From an uncultured Saprospiraceae bacterium (GTDB lineage Bacteria > Bacteroidota > Bacteroidia > Chitinophagales > Saprospiraceae), in assembly GCA_937980645.1 (NCBI GenBank), contig CALJPQ010000015.1:1-50975 (forward strand): 50,975 nt of DNA, in the 5' to 3' direction. The position numbers and the translations under genes are program-made. Shown piece by piece: positions 26,024-35,747 of the stretch (positions are counted from its first letter, which is position 1; every line of letters begins with the position of its first letter). A model generated the notes under the pieces. The model ran no database searches and was not told the DNA's origin. It saw nothing but the letters and a program-made list of their open reading frames with translations.

Positions 26024-27538
26024 ATGCGACAGATAAAATTTTTAAAAAGTACGGCACTGGTCATGGCCATCACCTTGTTGGCCTCCTGCAAGGACTACTT
26101 AGACATCAATGTAAGTCCGAACAACGTGCTGGATTCTCCGCTGGAACTGATCCTTCCGGCCGCAACCGCTACGGTTGGATTCATCTCCGGCTCTGATATG
26201 CATCGCTACACGGCGCTCATTTCGCAGCAGTTTTCGGGGCAGGGCCAGGGCATTGCTACGCAAACCCAGGAATATGAGCGCTATAACATTCAGGGCTCGG
26301 ACCTGAATAACGTGTGGAATATCCTTTACGCTGGTGCTCTGGCGGACCTTGAACTCATCATCCGCAAGGCAGAAGCAGAGGGCAGCCCGCACTATGCCGG
26401 GGTGGCCAAAGTGCTGAAGGCTTATCTGTTCCAGATTATCGTGGATGCCTGGGGCGATGCACCCTACAGTGAAGCTTTTGGCTTTGCGCAAAATACCAAG
26501 CCCAAGTTCGATAATGGACAGGCTATCTATGCCGATTTGGAGCGCTTACTGGACGAAGCCATCACTAATTTGAATGCCGCCACCTCGACGAAGTCGCCGG
26601 ACGCGAATGCTTCCACCATCTTCCCTGCGCCGTTCTCTACATCAAAAGCACGCTGGATTAAGACCGCCAACACGCTGAAGTTGCGCCTCTTGCTCCACCA
26701 GCGCAAATTGCCCGGAGTGATGGACAAGATTAACGCCTTCCTGGCGACCAACCCTTCGTTCATTGATGCCAACGCCGACAACTTCCAGATGGCATTCCTC
26801 AACGAAGCACGACGCCAGAATCCGATCCATCAGTTTGAAGTGGATCGCGTTAATCAGTTCTTCCCGAACAAAACGCTGGTGGACCTGATGAACAACACCA
26901 GCGACCCGCGCCGCCGTTTTTACTTCACGCCCTTCCCTTTCACGCGGGAAAATCCGCAGTATAAGGGCGCTGCAGGTGGTGATCCCCCTGCGCTCACCTA
27001 CTCTCGTATGCACGTATATCTCAGAGGCGACACCACCAACACTACGCCGGTAACACCCATGGCCAACGGCGCTATATCGCCTACGGCTTACACCTATAAC
27101 GGCACAGCACCGGTGCGGATGATTACTGCCGCTGAGTACAACTTCATGCGCGCCGAACTGGCCCTCTTTGGTGCTCCGGGCGATGCCGAAACGTTCTTCA
27201 GAAACGGCATCCGCCTCTCCATGCAAGCCGCCAACGTGCCTACGGCAGAAATAGATGCCTACTTGGCCGCCAATGGTTCTCTGACCGGCTCCAACGATGA
27301 AAAATTGAAGAAAATCATCGAGGAGAAGTTCGTCGCTCTCTATGGTGTGGTCATGGAACCCTGGAACGACTGGCGCCGCACGGGCTATCCGGTCATTAGT
27401 GCACCATCGAATGCCCTCTATCCGCAGCCGCTGCGCTCGCTGTTCTATCCGCAGTCCGAGATAGACCTGAACCCGAACGCTCCGCGACAGAAGGAACCGA
27501 ACACCCTTTCCCAGCCCTTTGTCTTCTGGGATAAGTAA
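26024..27538 (+). CDS. SusD/RagB-like outer-membrane lipoprotein, SusD-like_2 type
   Basis: 504 residues with a lipoprotein signal (TLLASC, then KDYLDINVSPNN) and TPR-like helices. The pattern ADLELIIRKAEAEGSPHYAGVAKVLKAY and the segment IVDAWGDAPYSEAF fit the SusD-like_2 group (PF12771), which differs from the classic SusD proteins encoded at 17964 and 31072. Near the end, EEKFVALYGVVMEPWNDWRR and GYPV are conserved in this group. It should cap the SusC barrel encoded just upstream. A canonical terminator follows, so the operon is these two genes. Confidence 0.9.
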   Translation: MRQIKFLKSTALVMAITLLASCKDYLDINVSPNNVLDSPLELILPAATATVGFISGSDMHRYTALISQQFSGQGQGIATQTQEYERYNIQGSDLNNVWNILYAGALADLELIIRKAEAEGSPHYAGVAKVLKAYLFQIIVDAWGDAPYSEAFGFAQNTKPKFDNGQAIYADLERLLDEAITNLNAATSTKSPDANASTIFPAPFSTSKARWIKTANTLKLRLLLHQRKLPGVMDKINAFLATNPSFIDANADNFQMAFLNEARRQNPIHQFEVDRVNQFFPNKTLVDLMNNTSDPRRRFYFTPFPFTRENPQYKGAAGGDPPALTYSRMHVYLRGDTTNTTPVTPMANGAISPTAYTYNGTAPVRMITAAEYNFMRAELALFGAPGDAETFFRNGIRLSMQAANVPTAEIDAYLAANGSLTGSNDEKLKKIIEEKFVALYGVVMEPWNDWRRTGYPVISAPSNALYPQPLRSLFYPQSEIDLNPNAPRQKEPNTLSQPFVFWDK

Positions 27539-27561
27539 CGGATGCCAAAATAAAACACCTG

Positions 27562-27602
27562 TTGGGGCGGTCAGCTGTCGCTACGACCGCTCCAATTTTT
27601 TT
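27562..27602 (+). terminator. Rho-independent terminator of the second susC-susD operon
   Basis: TTGGGGCGGTC (27562-27572) pairs with GACCGCTCCAA (27585-27595), with one G-U pair and a 12-base loop, and is followed by seven T. It starts 24 bases after the stop codon. Confidence 0.85.
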
Positions 27603-27778
27603 GAATCTACCCACCGCTCGTCTTTAACGAACAAGAGGCAAGTCCACGGGCTAAAGAAATTGCCCTAAACGTATTCAGGCCGGTGTCATAGACCCCTCAT
27701 CGGGCACTTCGAACGGCTAATGCTGGGTGCTGTGTGGCCCGTATCGGCCGCCTGGCTTCGGCTGAGTATTATCGCGAC

Positions 27779-27826
27779 AAAAATTTTTTGTTAAAAAATC
27801 TCAAAGGAATTCGGCATTTTTGCCCT
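27779..27826 (+). promoter_or_regulatory. 48-bp element, copy 2, upstream of the third susC
   Basis: Matches copy 1 (22604-22651) at 46 of 48 positions; both differences lie in the central GAG/AAA triplet. It includes the CATTTTTGCCC box (27815-27822) and ends 70 bp before the ATG at 27897. In the 358-bp gap the only other recognisable item is the terminator at 27562. Confidence 0.65.
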
Positions 27827-27896
27827 GCCCTTTAAAGGCGGTCTGAGAGCTACCCAGGCATTTAATCATTAGTTTCACTAACCAAACTTTCTGAGT

Positions 27897-30800
27897 ATGA
27901 ACAGGATTTTACTTGGGCTGGTCTTGCTGCTATGCAGCGCCAGCGTGGCTTTAGGCCAACGCACGGTCAGCGGTAAAGTGACCGACGACAACGGTGAGGG
28001 GCTGGTGGGCGTTACGGTAACGGCGCCCGGAACCCGAGCCGGTACGCAAACCGACGTGAACGGCATGTTCTCTTTGGATGTGCCGGCCAACGCGACAGTG
28101 CTCAAGTTTTCGTACACGGGCTACGAGACGCAGGAGGTGCCGCTCACGGCTGCGAATGTGTACAATGTAACGCTGTCCACCAGTTCCAGCACCATTTCTG
28201 AGGTCGTGGTGGTGGGCTATGGCACCCAGCAGAAGCGCGCCATCACGGGTAACGTATCTACGATACGCGGCCAGGACATCGCCTCTCTGCCAGCGCAGAG
28301 CTTCGACCAGCTACTGCAAGGCCGTGCGGTGGGCGTCAACGTCAACCTGCCCAATGGCGTGGTAAACAACCCGCCCGTTATCCGGGTGCGTGGCATCAAC
28401 TCCATCAACCTCAGCTCCTTTCCGCTGGTGGTCATTGATGGCATCCCGACGTTCACGGGTGACCTGAGCGGTACAGCCGCGGCCAACAACGCCCTGTCGA
28501 GCCTGAACCCCAACGACATCGAGAGCATTGACATCTTGAAAGATGCCTCAGCGGCGGCCATCTACGGTTCGCGTGCATCCGCAGGCGTAGTGCTTATCAC
28601 GACCAAGCGCGGTAAAAAAGGCAGAACGCGCGTGCAGTACGACGCATGGGCCGGCTGGACGCAGGTAACCCGCGAGCCGGAAATGATGAACGCCCTGCAG
28701 TACGTAGAGCTGAAGAACGAAGCCGCTGCTAACGCCGGTCTGGCCACACCGCGCTTCTTCCTAGACACCATCCCGGGCCGCAACACGCACATTGACACGC
28801 GCTGGGCTGACTACGTCTATCGCGTAGGCTTCTCGCACAACCACGCGCTCAGCTTCTCCGGCGGCAATGACCAGACGAACTTCTATCTCGCGCTGGGCTA
28901 CACCAACCAGGAGGGCATGATCATCGGTAACGACTTCAACCGCCTGAACGGTCGCCTGAACTTAGACCACAACCTGAGCAACAAGATCAAAATCGGTGGT
29001 ACGCTGGGCTACACTAACTCGAACAACCTCGGCCCGCAGTCTGGCTCATTGCCTGGCTCCGCCTTCGCAACTGCCGGTGCCGGTCGTCTGGCCTTCGTGG
29101 CAGCGCCCATTGTGGACCCGTATCGCTACGACGCTAACGGCAACCGCCTACCCGGCATTGCAGGCTACAACATCGCTTCTAATAACCAGCTGGGCCGCGG
29201 CAAAAACTTAGAGCAGACGGGCTTCTACAACCCGACGATTATCCTCGACCTGAATAAGCATAGTTCGGAGTCCAACCAAATTCAGGGTGCTGTTTACGGA
29301 CAGTGGGACATCCTCAAGGGTCTGGCGGTCAAGACCCAATACGGTGTTGACAATATCAACGTAGAAGATATTACCTTCTGGAACCCCTACCACGGCGATG
29401 GCTTTGGTCAGAACGGCTATGCCGCAAACTTAAATCGCCGCCTGCGCCGCTGGAACTGGCAGAACATCTTGACCTACGACCTGACGCTGGCTGAAAAGCA
29501 CAAAATCGGCTTGTTGGCCGGTCATGAAGAGCAGCACACGGTGGATGAGCGCTGGGGCGCTTCTCGTACGCAGATTGCCGACCCGTTCTTCACCAGCTTC
29601 CAGGGTAACTTCACGACCATCAACCCGCTGGGCAACTTCCAGGGTGAGAACTACCTGCTGTCGTACTTCGGTCGCGCCAACTACGAATTCAACCGCATGG
29701 TGTACCTGACTGCCAACTGGCGCCAGGACGAGTACTCGGCTTTCGCTCCCGGTCGCAAGCGTGGCACCTTCTGGGGCGCTTCGGCAGGCTTTACCCTCTC
29801 CGAACTGGGCTTCTGGCAAGATGCACTGGGGAGTGCCATCAACTTCTTCAAGATTCGCGGTAGCTATGGCACGGTGGGTAACAACCTCGGTATTGGCGAC
29901 TTTGCCTCGCAAAGCCTGTATGGCTCCGGCCTGTATGGTGCTGCCGCTACGTTCGTGTACAGCCAGGCGGGCAACCCGCTGTTGTCATGGGAAACGAGTG
30001 AAAAGACTGACGTTGGCGTGGTGTTCGGCCTGTTCAATGACCGTATCCAGGGTGAATACACCTACTTCGTAAACAACATTGACGGCCTTATCCAGAACGC
30101 CCCGCAGGCACCGTCGAAGGGCATCCCGGGCAACGTTATCGCCATCAACATCGGCTCAATGGTCAACAAAGGCCATGAATTTGGCCTGAGCGGCACCATT
30201 GTGCGTCGTGGTAAGTTCTCCTGGTCGTCGAACGCTAACATCACGTTCATGACCAACGAAGTAACCTCGCTGTACGAAAACAGCGACGTTTTAGCAGCGA
30301 CTTCTAACCTGGAAACCACGAACATCACGCGCGTGGGCGAGTCGGTGGGTAGCATCTACGCCGTCGAAACACGCGGCGTCAACCCGGAAAACGGCCGCCG
30401 CATCTTCGTGCTGGGCGACGGTACGCTTATCCAGTACAACCACGCTGCTCCGGCCGGTCAGCGCTGGACCCGAGTGGACAATGGCGCTCCATCACGTGCC
30501 CCGTCATTAGCCACCGATGGCAAGGTGTATGGCCCGGCTATTCCAAAGTGGTTCGGTGGCTGGGATAATACCTTCACGTATGGCAATTTGGACGTGAATA
30601 TCCAGATGAACTACGCCGGTGGCTATTTCGTGTACAACGGCAGCAAGGCTGGCCAACGCGACCAGCGCTTCTGGAACAACTCCGTAGAGGTGTATGAAAA
30701 ACGCTGGACGGAAAACAACAAAAACGGCACCATCCCGCGCGTTGTATTTGGCGATAACGTCTCGAATGGCTCCTTCCTGCCCATTTCGGAAAATGTCGAG

Positions 30801-31049
30801 AAAGGCGACTTCCTGCGCATTCGCAACATTACCATAGGCTACCGCCTGCCCAATCGTTGGCTCGACCCTGCTCGCATCAGCAGCCTGCGCATTTATGCCA
30901 ACGTGAACAACGCCTTCCTGTTTACCGGCTACACGGGTACTGACCCAGAGGTCTCCTCGAACGGCAACAGCAATACCACTCCGGGCGTGGACCGCAACAC
31001 GGTACCGATGTCCCAAAGCTTCACCATTGGCATCAACCTCGGTCTTTAA
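27897..31049 (+). CDS. SusC/RagA-type TonB-linked outer-membrane transporter (third of three)
   Basis: 1050 residues. The signal peptide MNRILLGLVLLLCSASVALG is followed by a CarboxypepD_reg-like domain (SGKVTDDNGEGLVGVTV), the EVVVVGYGTQQKRAITG TonB-box-like segment typical of SusC, a plug with VVIDGIPTF and LKDASAAAIYGSRASAGVVLI, and a barrel ending in FTIGINLGL. This is the most canonical SusC of the three. The susD partner starts 22 bp downstream. Confidence 0.94.
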   Translation: MNRILLGLVLLLCSASVALGQRTVSGKVTDDNGEGLVGVTVTAPGTRAGTQTDVNGMFSLDVPANATVLKFSYTGYETQEVPLTAANVYNVTLSTSSSTISEVVVVGYGTQQKRAITGNVSTIRGQDIASLPAQSFDQLLQGRAVGVNVNLPNGVVNNPPVIRVRGINSINLSSFPLVVIDGIPTFTGDLSGTAAANNALSSLNPNDIESIDILKDASAAAIYGSRASAGVVLITTKRGKKGRTRVQYDAWAGWTQVTREPEMMNALQYVELKNEAAANAGLATPRFFLDTIPGRNTHIDTRWADYVYRVGFSHNHALSFSGGNDQTNFYLALGYTNQEGMIIGNDFNRLNGRLNLDHNLSNKIKIGGTLGYTNSNNLGPQSGSLPGSAFATAGAGRLAFVAAPIVDPYRYDANGNRLPGIAGYNIASNNQLGRGKNLEQTGFYNPTIILDLNKHSSESNQIQGAVYGQWDILKGLAVKTQYGVDNINVEDITFWNPYHGDGFGQNGYAANLNRRLRRWNWQNILTYDLTLAEKHKIGLLAGHEEQHTVDERWGASRTQIADPFFTSFQGNFTTINPLGNFQGENYLLSYFGRANYEFNRMVYLTANWRQDEYSAFAPGRKRGTFWGASAGFTLSELGFWQDALGSAINFFKIRGSYGTVGNNLGIGDFASQSLYGSGLYGAAATFVYSQAGNPLLSWETSEKTDVGVVFGLFNDRIQGEYTYFVNNIDGLIQNAPQAPSKGIPGNVIAINIGSMVNKGHEFGLSGTIVRRGKFSWSSNANITFMTNEVTSLYENSDVLAATSNLETTNITRVGESVGSIYAVETRGVNPENGRRIFVLGDGTLIQYNHAAPAGQRWTRVDNGAPSRAPSLATDGKVYGPAIPKWFGGWDNTFTYGNLDVNIQMNYAGGYFVYNGSKAGQRDQRFWNNSVEVYEKRWTENNKNGTIPRVVFGDNVSNGSFLPISENVEKGDFLRIRNITIGYRLPNRWLDPARISSLRIYANVNNAFLFTGYTGTDPEVSSNGNSNTTPGVDRNTVPMSQSFTIGINLGL

Positions 31050-31071
31050 TTCTTAAAAAGCAAACACAACT

Positions 31072-32559
31072 ATGAAATATATTGTGCAAATACCGAAAAA
31101 AGCGGCAGTGCTGGCCGTAGCCACACTCTTGCTTTTCCTCCCCCACTCCTGCCGGCGCGAGCTGCTCGACCCGGTGCCCATCAACACACTGGCCGACGCC
31201 ACAGCTTTCGCCACACCCGACCGCTTCCTGAGCAACCTCAACGGCATCTACGCCCAGCTCAAAAGTGGGCAGTTTTATGGTGGCCGCTTCTTAGTCTATA
31301 ACGACGTGCGCGGCGAAGAGTTTCTCAACGAAACGGGCAACGGTGTAACAGCACTGCAGACATGGAACCACTCGGTGTTCGAGTCTTCCAACGAGGTCAA
31401 TAACCTGTGGAGCGCTGCTTATCAAACCATCAACAGCTGCAACATCTACATTGATCGCGCTGATAAAAACCGCAGCGTGGTAGGTAATGACGCTTTAGTG
31501 GATCAGTATATTGCTGAGGCGCGTTTTATCCGCGCTTTATGCTACCACAGCTTAGCCCGCATGTACTGCCCGCCCTATGCTGATGTGGTGGCTAACCCAA
31601 GCCGCAACCAGTTTGGCCTGCCGCTTCGCTTGCGTCCGGAAATCGGCCCGGAAAACAACGATCTGGCGCGCAGCCCGGTAACAGAAGTGTACAGGCAGAT
31701 TTTGGAAGACCTGAACGCTGCCGAGCCGAAGTTGGCTGCCAACAACGGCAGTGCCCTGCTCAACGTTACGCGCGCCCACCGCAACACGGCCATCGCCCTC
31801 AAGGCTCGCGTGTATATAGGTATGCAGCGTTACAGCGACGCCTTGACGGAACTAAACAAGATCGTACCCGCTGCGCCGCCATTCAAGGCGCCCAGCGGCG
31901 TAGCACACGAGCTGCAAGCGAACGTTAAGAACGTGTTCACCTCGCCGTTCACCACTACGGAGAGCATTTTCTCCATGCCGTTTACATCGAACAACCTGCC
32001 TGGCACGCAAAATGGCTTAGGCAGCTATTACAACCCCGGCCCGCGTGGTATAGGTGATTATTCGCTCAACCCACAGGGAATTATCGGCAACACAAATGCC
32101 TTTCCGAACGACGACGCTCGCCGCCAGTTCGTCCTGATGCACACCAACAACAAGCCGTACCTGAACAAATTCCCGCTGGGCCCTGAGCACTTAGACTATG
32201 CGCCGGTATTGCGCTATGCCGAAATGCTGCTCCATGTAGCCGAAGCAGAAGCCCGTGTCAACGGCATTAACGATCGCGCACTGGCGGCACTCAATGCCGT
32301 GCGCGGCCGCTCCAATCCGGCACCCGCTTACACGGCTGCCGACTTCGCTACAGTGGATAATTTCATTAACGCCGTCCTGACTGAGCGCCGCATTGAGTTC
32401 TTGGGCGAAGGCCACCGTGCTTTCGACATCCAGCGCCTATTGCAGCCCTTCCCAGCTAAAGGGCCGGTAGGCGCTGTGTCTCCTACGGTTTCGGAGTACC
32501 TCTGGCCTATCCCATCAACAGAACGGGCAACGAACAAGGCCATTATCCCGAACCCGTAA
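31072..32559 (+). CDS. SusD/RagB-type outer-membrane lipoprotein (partner of the third SusC)
   Basis: 495 residues. The hydrophobic N-terminus ends in a Cys (FLPHSC, then RRELLDPVPI), the usual SusD lipidation context although the lipobox is weak. Classic SusD features follow: VNNLWSAAYQTINSCNIYIDR, AEARFIRALCYHSLARMY, and near the end YAEMLLHVAEAEARVNG, ALNAVRGRS, VLTERRIEFLGEGHRAFDIQR and YLWPIPSTE. It binds ligand at the cell surface and forms the lid of the SusC barrel. It is followed by a perfect-stem terminator. Confidence 0.94.
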   Translation: MKYIVQIPKKAAVLAVATLLLFLPHSCRRELLDPVPINTLADATAFATPDRFLSNLNGIYAQLKSGQFYGGRFLVYNDVRGEEFLNETGNGVTALQTWNHSVFESSNEVNNLWSAAYQTINSCNIYIDRADKNRSVVGNDALVDQYIAEARFIRALCYHSLARMYCPPYADVVANPSRNQFGLPLRLRPEIGPENNDLARSPVTEVYRQILEDLNAAEPKLAANNGSALLNVTRAHRNTAIALKARVYIGMQRYSDALTELNKIVPAAPPFKAPSGVAHELQANVKNVFTSPFTTTESIFSMPFTSNNLPGTQNGLGSYYNPGPRGIGDYSLNPQGIIGNTNAFPNDDARRQFVLMHTNNKPYLNKFPLGPEHLDYAPVLRYAEMLLHVAEAEARVNGINDRALAALNAVRGRSNPAPAYTAADFATVDNFINAVLTERRIEFLGEGHRAFDIQRLLQPFPAKGPVGAVSPTVSEYLWPIPSTERATNKAIIPNP

Positions 32560-32592
32560 GCGGTACCTGCGGGAACCATTGGCTAAAAGACT

Positions 32593-32625
32593 CAGGGTGA
32601 TGCCGAGGAGGCATCACCCTGTTTT
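32593..32625 (+). terminator. Rho-independent terminator of the third susC-susD operon
   Basis: CAGGGTGATGCC (32593-32604) and its perfect complement (32610-32621) enclose a GAGGA loop and are followed by TTTT. The rest of the 293-bp gap to the DUF2490 gene holds no gene I can see; a weak -7-like TATACTTG is present near 32804. Confidence 0.8.
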
Positions 32626-32852
32626 CTTACGGCTACACAATGCAATAATGGCCGATCTCGGCAAAAGAAAACTTCATCCTCGCACCCTCCCTTACGCCCA
32701 ATACCTCGTAAACAAACGCCCTGACCCATCACAAGCGCGCAGATGAACCGGAGCCGGCAGCATCTGTTGGTACGACACACAGATGTAATTAGGCGCTAAA
32801 CACCTATACTTGCGCCAATCGCTCAGGAAAATAGAGGTAAAGCCATCCAAAA

Positions 32853-33677
32853 ATGCACCTCCTTCGTTTATCCGTTCACTTTGTTGCTATCACCCTCACC
32901 TTTTGGTTGAGTATTCCCATCTTAGACGCTCAACAAACCTCGCCCAGCATCCAATTAGAAGAAACAGGCATCTGGAATGGCCTATACCTTAAAGCTAAAA
33001 TTTCCAGAAGAATCGGCTACTACGGCGAACACCATTACCGCGTCCGCAACCGACTGGACGACGTTACCAGCTTCGTCGGACGCACCCGTCAGATCTACAA
33101 CCGAGCCGGTATCAACCTGCTGTTCAACGAATACTTTGAGGCTGTTATCGGTCCAACGCTCGTCTTTAATTACTCTCCTCAACCCGGCAACGATGATTTT
33201 GAGCCCGTTACTCTCGAACCCCGTATCTGGCACCAATGGCTATTTATTATGCCGATGATGGGTCGTTTTCGAGTGTTCCATCAATTCCGCTTTGAACACC
33301 GCTGGCGACGAAGCAACCGAAAAGGCGCTGAATATGAATATACCGACCGCTATCGCTACAAACTTTTCGCCTTTATCCCTCTCAACAAAAAGAAAATCGA
33401 AGACGGTGCACTATACTTTTCCCCTAGCGTCGAAATTTTTTTCCACTCTGGCAAGCCTATCGTTTACAACCCCTTTGAAGACTTCCGAACCTACAACGGC
33501 TTCGGCTATATCCTCAACTCTAATGTTACCTTCTTTGCCGGTCATATGTGGACGCTGGGCCAGAAATCTTCAGGCTTTGAGTACCGAACCAGCCATATCC
33601 TTCGCTTCAACGTCTTATTGGGGCTGGATTTGCGAAAAACTGACAAGAAGATACCGCCAATTAACTTAGGCTATTAA
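32853..33677 (+). CDS. DUF2490 domain protein, probable outer-membrane beta-barrel
   Basis: 274 residues with a signal peptide ending near LDAQQ. Alternating aromatic and polar residues point to outer-membrane beta-strands: GYYGEHHYRVRNR, FRVFHQFRFEHRWRR, ALYFSPSVEIFFHSGK and FNVLLGLDLRK. This fits DUF2490, a family of unknown function in Bacteroidota. The gene looks more A/T-rich than its neighbours, using more A/T-ending codons, which could mean later acquisition or weaker codon selection. The MORN protein starts 11 bp downstream, so the two are likely cotranscribed. Confidence 0.8.
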   Translation: MHLLRLSVHFVAITLTFWLSIPILDAQQTSPSIQLEETGIWNGLYLKAKISRRIGYYGEHHYRVRNRLDDVTSFVGRTRQIYNRAGINLLFNEYFEAVIGPTLVFNYSPQPGNDDFEPVTLEPRIWHQWLFIMPMMGRFRVFHQFRFEHRWRRSNRKGAEYEYTDRYRYKLFAFIPLNKKKIEDGALYFSPSVEIFFHSGKPIVYNPFEDFRTYNGFGYILNSNVTFFAGHMWTLGQKSSGFEYRTSHILRFNVLLGLDLRKTDKKIPPINLGY

Positions 33678-33688
33678 ACATACTTGGC

Positions 33689-34573
33689 ATGCAAAAGAAC
33701 CATCGCCATATTGCACTTGCCCTGCTCCTGTGCCTGGCCATAGCAGGCTATCAGTATGTGGAAAGAGAACAACAAGCCCGACAGGCCAGCGCTGCGCAAG
33801 AGCGATTGGAAACCCTCGAACAAACTACCCACCTCCTGCGGGAACAATTAGCCGAAAGCAGCCAGCAAATGGAGCGCTATCAGGCCCTTCAGGCCTCATT
33901 GCACGACCTCCTGCGCGCGCAGGGGCATCCTCCGGGCAAAGACTACTCTGACGAGGCGATGCTGGCCCGGATACACCGTCTGTTTCAGGATAAAACGCAA
34001 GAAGTAAGCGTTTTAACCCGCGAAAACGCACAAACGGAAGATAAACTAGAGCAATTGGAGCGCACACTGGAGCAAATAAACAAGCTGCGCTCGCAGGAGC
34101 AGCAAAGACAGGACTCGCTTAACCGCCTGCTCCAGGCATCCCGAGGCCGTCAGGATAGCCTGCAAAATGCCCTCGCCGAAGCCCTCCAACATCTGCAAAA
34201 CACCCGCGTAGATACGCTTAGTTTCCTGTCGCCCAAAGGGGTGGAAGTGTCGTTTCTGGGCCGGCTGGCTTACGGCGAACCCTCAGGCTTCGGCATCGGC
34301 TTTTACAAAGAGCGCGGCTATTACATCGGACACTGGCAAGGCAACAAGCGCCACGGCAAGGGCAGGCACATTCACCTGAACGGCGACATCTATGAAGGCG
34401 AGTTTGTAGAGGACGTACGCCAGGGCTATGGAAAATATACCTTCGCTTCTGGCGAAACCTACGAGGGCGAATGGCAAAACGACCTGATGCACGGCAAGGG
34501 GCGCATCACGTTCAAAAACGGCAGTGCTAAAAGCGGCACGTGGGTGGAAGGTAAAATGAAAGAAAACAATTAA
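33689..34573 (+). CDS. Membrane-anchored coiled-coil protein with C-terminal MORN repeats
   Basis: 294 residues. One N-terminal hydrophobic segment (HIALALLLCLAIAGYQYV), a Gln/Glu/Leu-rich coiled coil at about 25-175, then at least four MORN-type repeats from about residue 190: PSGFGIGFYKERGYYIGHW, NKRHGKGRHIH, GDIYEGEFVEDVRQGYGKY and GETYEGEWQNDLMHGKGR. MORN repeats can bind lipids or act as scaffolds; no enzymatic domain is present. The stop codon (34571-34573) overlaps the stop of the convergent methyltransferase gene. The function is unknown. Confidence 0.85.
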   Translation: MQKNHRHIALALLLCLAIAGYQYVEREQQARQASAAQERLETLEQTTHLLREQLAESSQQMERYQALQASLHDLLRAQGHPPGKDYSDEAMLARIHRLFQDKTQEVSVLTRENAQTEDKLEQLERTLEQINKLRSQEQQRQDSLNRLLQASRGRQDSLQNALAEALQHLQNTRVDTLSFLSPKGVEVSFLGRLAYGEPSGFGIGFYKERGYYIGHWQGNKRHGKGRHIHLNGDIYEGEFVEDVRQGYGKYTFASGETYEGEWQNDLMHGKGRITFKNGSAKSGTWVEGKMKENN

Positions 34574-35715
34574 GCCTTCCGACTTCCCTCGTACAGTTCA
34601 AATTTCTGAAACACGCACTCCAACGGCCCGTTGTAGAGGATGCTTTTGGCGGTGGGGTGAAGCCCCAAATGCTTGAGCGCTTCCCGATTGGAGGAGATGA
34701 TCCAGGCCGTCCAGCCCGTCCAGTGTTTTTTGAGGCGGTTGCCAATGGCCTTGTAAAACTGCGCGATATCGTCGGTACGCAGCCGCTCGTCGTAGGGTGG
34801 ATTAGTGATGAGCACGCCGGGTGGCTCTGGCGGTGTGAGTTTTTCAAAAGGTATTTTCTGCACCTGAACGAGGCTCTCCAGCCCAGCCGAGAGCAGGTTG
34901 ATAGCCGTAGCGTTTCGGGCGCGTGTGTCTTTATCGGAGGCATAAAGGGTAAAGAGAGGTTTTCGCACACGCGCATCAGCGTCGGCCTTGAGGCGTTCCC
35001 ACAGTTTGCGGTCGAAGTTTTTCCAGCGGAAAAATCCAAACGAAGGGCGAGAGCGCTGCGGCGGAATATTTGCGGCCAGCAGAGCGGCTTCGATGGCGAT
35101 GGTGCCGCTGCCACACATGGGGTCCACAAAAGGGCCGGAGTCGTTCCAGCCCGACAGGAGCACCAAGCCGGCGGCCAGCACTTCGTTGAGCGGCGCTTCC
35201 ACAGTGTCGCGTCGGTAGCCGCGTTTGTGCAGGCTGTCGCCACTGGCGTCGAGCAAGAGCGTGCATTTGGAGCCGTGAATGCGGGCGTGGACGCGCAGGT
35301 GTGGCGCCTCCGGGTTCACATCGGGCCGCCGCGCATAGCGGTCGCGGTAGTAGTCCACAATCGCGTCCTTCGTCAGTAAGGCCATGTACTGTGAATGGCG
35401 GAAGATGCCCCCTGAGAGCACGGCGTCCACAGCCAGTGTGCCCGTTACGTCTAAGTATTGGTTCCATTCCACCTCCCGAACGGCGCGGTAATAGGCCTTT
35501 TCGTTCGAGACCTCGAAAGTGTGTATAGGAATAAGCACACGCAGCGCCGTGCGCAATTCATAGTTGGCCCGATAGACGAGCGCGAGGTCGCCCGTACACG
35601 AAACGGCCCGCTTCATCAAACGAATGTCGGCGGCACCCAGGGCTTTCAGCTCTTCGGCCAAGACGGCCTCCAGACCGTGGAAAGTTTTAACGATAATAGG
35701 TGTACTGCTGTCCAT
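34570..35715 (-). CDS. THUMP-domain class I SAM-dependent RNA methyltransferase (RlmL/YpsC-like)
   Basis: 381 residues. An N-terminal ferredoxin-like and THUMP part (about 1-155; KTFHGLEAVLAEELKALGA) is followed by a Rossmann methyltransferase with DPMCGSGTIAIEAALLA (198 onward), YASDKD and NPPYDERL (305-308 NPPY). NPPY enzymes of this type methylate the exocyclic amine of guanine; RlmL makes m2G2445 in 23S rRNA. The length matches single-function YpsC/RlmL forms rather than the E. coli RlmKL fusion. I start at ATG 35715, where similarity begins, 32 bp after the TPR gene stop. Confidence 0.88.
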   Translation of the reverse strand: MDSSTPIIVKTFHGLEAVLAEELKALGAADIRLMKRAVSCTGDLALVYRANYELRTALRVLIPIHTFEVSNEKAYYRAVREVEWNQYLDVTGTLAVDAVLSGGIFRHSQYMALLTKDAIVDYYRDRYARRPDVNPEAPHLRVHARIHGSKCTLLLDASGDSLHKRGYRRDTVEAPLNEVLAAGLVLLSGWNDSGPFVDPMCGSGTIAIEAALLAANIPPQRSRPSFGFFRWKNFDRKLWERLKADADARVRKPLFTLYASDKDTRARNATAINLLSAGLESLVQVQKIPFEKLTPPEPPGVLITNPPYDERLRTDDIAQFYKAIGNRLKKHWTGWTAWIISSNREALKHLGLHPTAKSILYNGPLECVFQKFELYEGSRKA

Positions 35716-35747
35716 ACCTGCAGGCAGATGGGCACAAGGGGGAGGCG

